Of a stretch of 6,920 nt of DNA, positions 5,655 through 6,920 are shown one piece after another. Position 1 is the first letter of the stretch. Each line of letters begins with the position of its first letter. The translations under genes were made by a program, and so were the position numbers. Under the pieces are notes generated by a model that saw nothing but the letters and a program-made list of their open reading frames with translations, had not been told where the DNA came from and did no database searches. This DNA comes from an uncultured Allomuricauda sp. (GTDB lineage Bacteria > Bacteroidota > Bacteroidia > Flavobacteriales > Flavobacteriaceae): contig CALDPL010000245.1 of the NCBI GenBank assembly GCA_937911965.1, forward strand, positions 1-6,920, in the 5' to 3' direction.

Positions 5655-6920
5655 ATGGGATTGGTTACAGCGAAAGAGGTGGCAAAAGTGGTCCATCTGG
5701 ACAATTACGGTTTTTTGGGCACCTTTGTCGGTTGGCTTCTTATGGTCGCCACACGGATCACCACCATCAATAGGTTCTACGATAGGAACAAGGAACTTCC
5801 GGCCCCTGAATTTTTGGATAAGATCCTGGATCATTACGAGATCGATTTTGACGTTCCGCTGGAGGACCTCAAACGGCTTCCCAAATCCGGCCCCTATATC
5901 ACCATAAGCAACCATCCCCTGGGGGGCATTGACGGGGTGCTTTTATTGAAACTGCTGCTGCAGGAGCGTCCGGACTTTAAGATCGTGGCCAATTTCCTTT
6001 TGCATAGGATCGAGCCCCTGAAACCCTATATCATGCCGGTGAATCCCTTTGAGGGCCACAGGGATGCAAAGAGCAGCATGACCGGGATCAAAAATGCCCT
6101 CCAACATTTGCAGCACGGACATCCCCTGGGCATATTCCCCGCCGGGGAGGTCTCCACCTATAAGGACGGCAAACTGGTGGTGGACCGGCCTTGGGAAGAG
6201 GCGGCGATCAAACTGATCCGAAAGGCAGAGGTCCCGGTGGTGCCCATTTATTTCCATGCCAGGAACAGTCCATTGTTCTATACCCTTTCCAGGATAAACG
6301 ACATGTTCCGGACAGCAAAATTGCCATCGGAGTTGACCTCCCAGCGAACCCGCCCCATCAAGGTCAGGATCGGACAGCCCATTTCGGTGGCCACCCAACA
6401 GGAGGAGGAGAGCCTGGAATCCTATACGGAACTGCTGCGAAGAAAGACCTACCTTTTGGCCAATGCCTTTGAAAAGGAACGGCTGTTGGACAAGGTCCCC
6501 ACCTCCCTGAAGCTTCCCAAGGCCCCCAAAAAAATTGCGACGGCCGTCAGTGTCAAGGTTCTGGAAGAGGAAATTGAAATGTTGCGCAAAAAGGAATGTC
6601 GGGTCCTGCAGAGCAAGAATTATGAGGTCTTTCTGGCCAAGCAGCAGGACATGCCCTATTGTTTGAACGAGATCGGAAGGCAGAGGGAGGTCACCTTCAG
6701 GGCCGTAGGCGAAGGGACCAACAACGCCATCGACCTGGACAAGTTCGACACCTATTACCACCACCTCTTTCTGTGGGACGATGATGAAAAGACCATAGTG
6801 GGGGCCTATAGGATGGGCCTGGGCTCCGAAATCTTTGAAAAATACGGCATCGATGGATTTTACCTACAGGACCTCTTCCGTTTTGAGCCGGAGCTCTACG
6901 GTATGATGGCCAAGTCCATA
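5655..6920 (+). CDS. OlsF-like bifunctional acyltransferase: PlsC domain fused to GNAT N-acyltransferase (C-terminus beyond right edge)
   Basis: The first 422 codons are present. The N-terminal half is a lysophospholipid/glycerophosphate acyltransferase (PlsC type): a probable membrane anchor at about 18-36 (GFLGTFVGWLLMVATRI), block I SNHPLGGIDG (85-94; H87 and D93), block III FPAGEVS (161-167) and block IV VPVVPIYFH (193-201). A charged linker (about 285-325) leads to the start of an OlsB/hemolysin-type GNAT domain: LNEIGRQREVTFRAVGEGTNNAIDLDKFD (about 337-365), then YYHHLFLWDDDEKTIVGAYRMG. This order matches OlsF, which makes ornithine lipid by N-acylating ornithine and O-acylating the product; Bacteroides uses related separate enzymes for glycine lipid. 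The amino-acid substrate here cannot be told. Such fusions usually have about 600 residues, so perhaps a third is missing. The ATG is sure: a TGA in frame directly precedes it. It probably acts at the inner membrane. Genomes often name such proteins simply hemolysin or acyltransferase. Confidence 0.88.
   Translation, partial: MGLVTAKEVAKVVHLDNYGFLGTFVGWLLMVATRITTINRFYDRNKELPAPEFLDKILDHYEIDFDVPLEDLKRLPKSGPYITISNHPLGGIDGVLLLKLLLQERPDFKIVANFLLHRIEPLKPYIMPVNPFEGHRDAKSSMTGIKNALQHLQHGHPLGIFPAGEVSTYKDGKLVVDRPWEEAAIKLIRKAEVPVVPIYFHARNSPLFYTLSRINDMFRTAKLPSELTSQRTRPIKVRIGQPISVATQQEEESLESYTELLRRKTYLLANAFEKERLLDKVPTSLKLPKAPKKIATAVSVKVLEEEIEMLRKKECRVLQSKNYEVFLAKQQDMPYCLNEIGRQREVTFRAVGEGTNNAIDLDKFDTYYHHLFLWDDDEKTIVGAYRMGLGSEIFEKYGIDGFYLQDLFRFEPELYGMMAKSI

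Noticed and set aside
5943..6764. 273-codon open frame on the minus strand opposite the lipid acyltransferase gene
   Set aside because: It is in codon register with the real gene, has the same codon-bias cause, and has no recognisable motifs or promoter.
1..6920. CRISPR array, insertion sequence, prophage, toxin-antitoxin or other mobile/defence system
   Set aside because: No regularly spaced repeats, transposase or integrase motifs, terminal repeats, or small paired genes were seen; nearly all sequence is in six housekeeping-type genes.

Overview
The window looks like ordinary core chromosome of a member of the Bacteroidota, most likely a marine-type Flavobacteriaceae. Three things point there. 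Start regions carry the Bacteroidota -7 promoter box TAnnTTTG (TATATTTG twice, TAACTTTG once) and lack Shine-Dalgarno sequences. The protein types are familiar from Flavobacteriia: a class I Fbp with an SSAT-like acetyltransferase and a LysC-type aspartate kinase beside it, and a PlsC-GNAT acyltransferase fusion. There are no tRNA/rRNA genes, insertion sequences, phage genes or CRISPR. Base composition is near half G+C by eye, high for the family (Robiginitalea-like rather than Flavobacterium-like). The genus assignment is inference only.

Layout from left to right. (1) Positions 1-2038, minus strand: the N-terminal ~679 codons of mfd, the transcription-repair coupling factor, running off the left edge just after helicase motif Ib. 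(2) 2039-2274: a divergent intergenic region with two back-to-back TATATTTG boxes, a perfect 12-bp inverted repeat with a 6-nt spacer, and a small GC-rich patch. (3) 2275-2703, plus: a small TerB-like helical protein with an internal duplication. (4) 2700-3707, minus: fbp, class I fructose-1,6-bisphosphatase, convergent with the TerB-like gene; the two share the palindrome CTAG as overlapping stop codons. (5) 3708-3818: divergent promoter region. (6) 3819-4298, plus: SSAT-like GNAT acetyltransferase. (7) 4325-5575, plus: aspartate kinase. (8) 5576-5654: a gap with a 7-bp inverted repeat. (9) 5655 to the right edge, plus: an OlsF-like acyltransferase, N-terminal PlsC domain plus the start of a C-terminal GNAT N-acyltransferase domain, truncated by the window.

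Functionally the window mixes DNA repair (mfd), gluconeogenesis (fbp), aspartate-family amino-acid synthesis (aspartate kinase), small-molecule acetylation, and membrane lipid synthesis (probably an aminolipid such as an ornithine or glycine lipid). The acetyltransferase and kinase genes, 26 bp apart, probably form one transcription unit; the lipid gene may be on it too or have its own weak promoter. All six genes are intact where visible, with no frameshifts. I found no clearly new multi-gene system. The points most worth checking are the palindromic elements between mfd and the TerB-like gene, the TTG start of mfd, the shared stop codons, and the H-x5-D spacing in the lipid acyltransferase.
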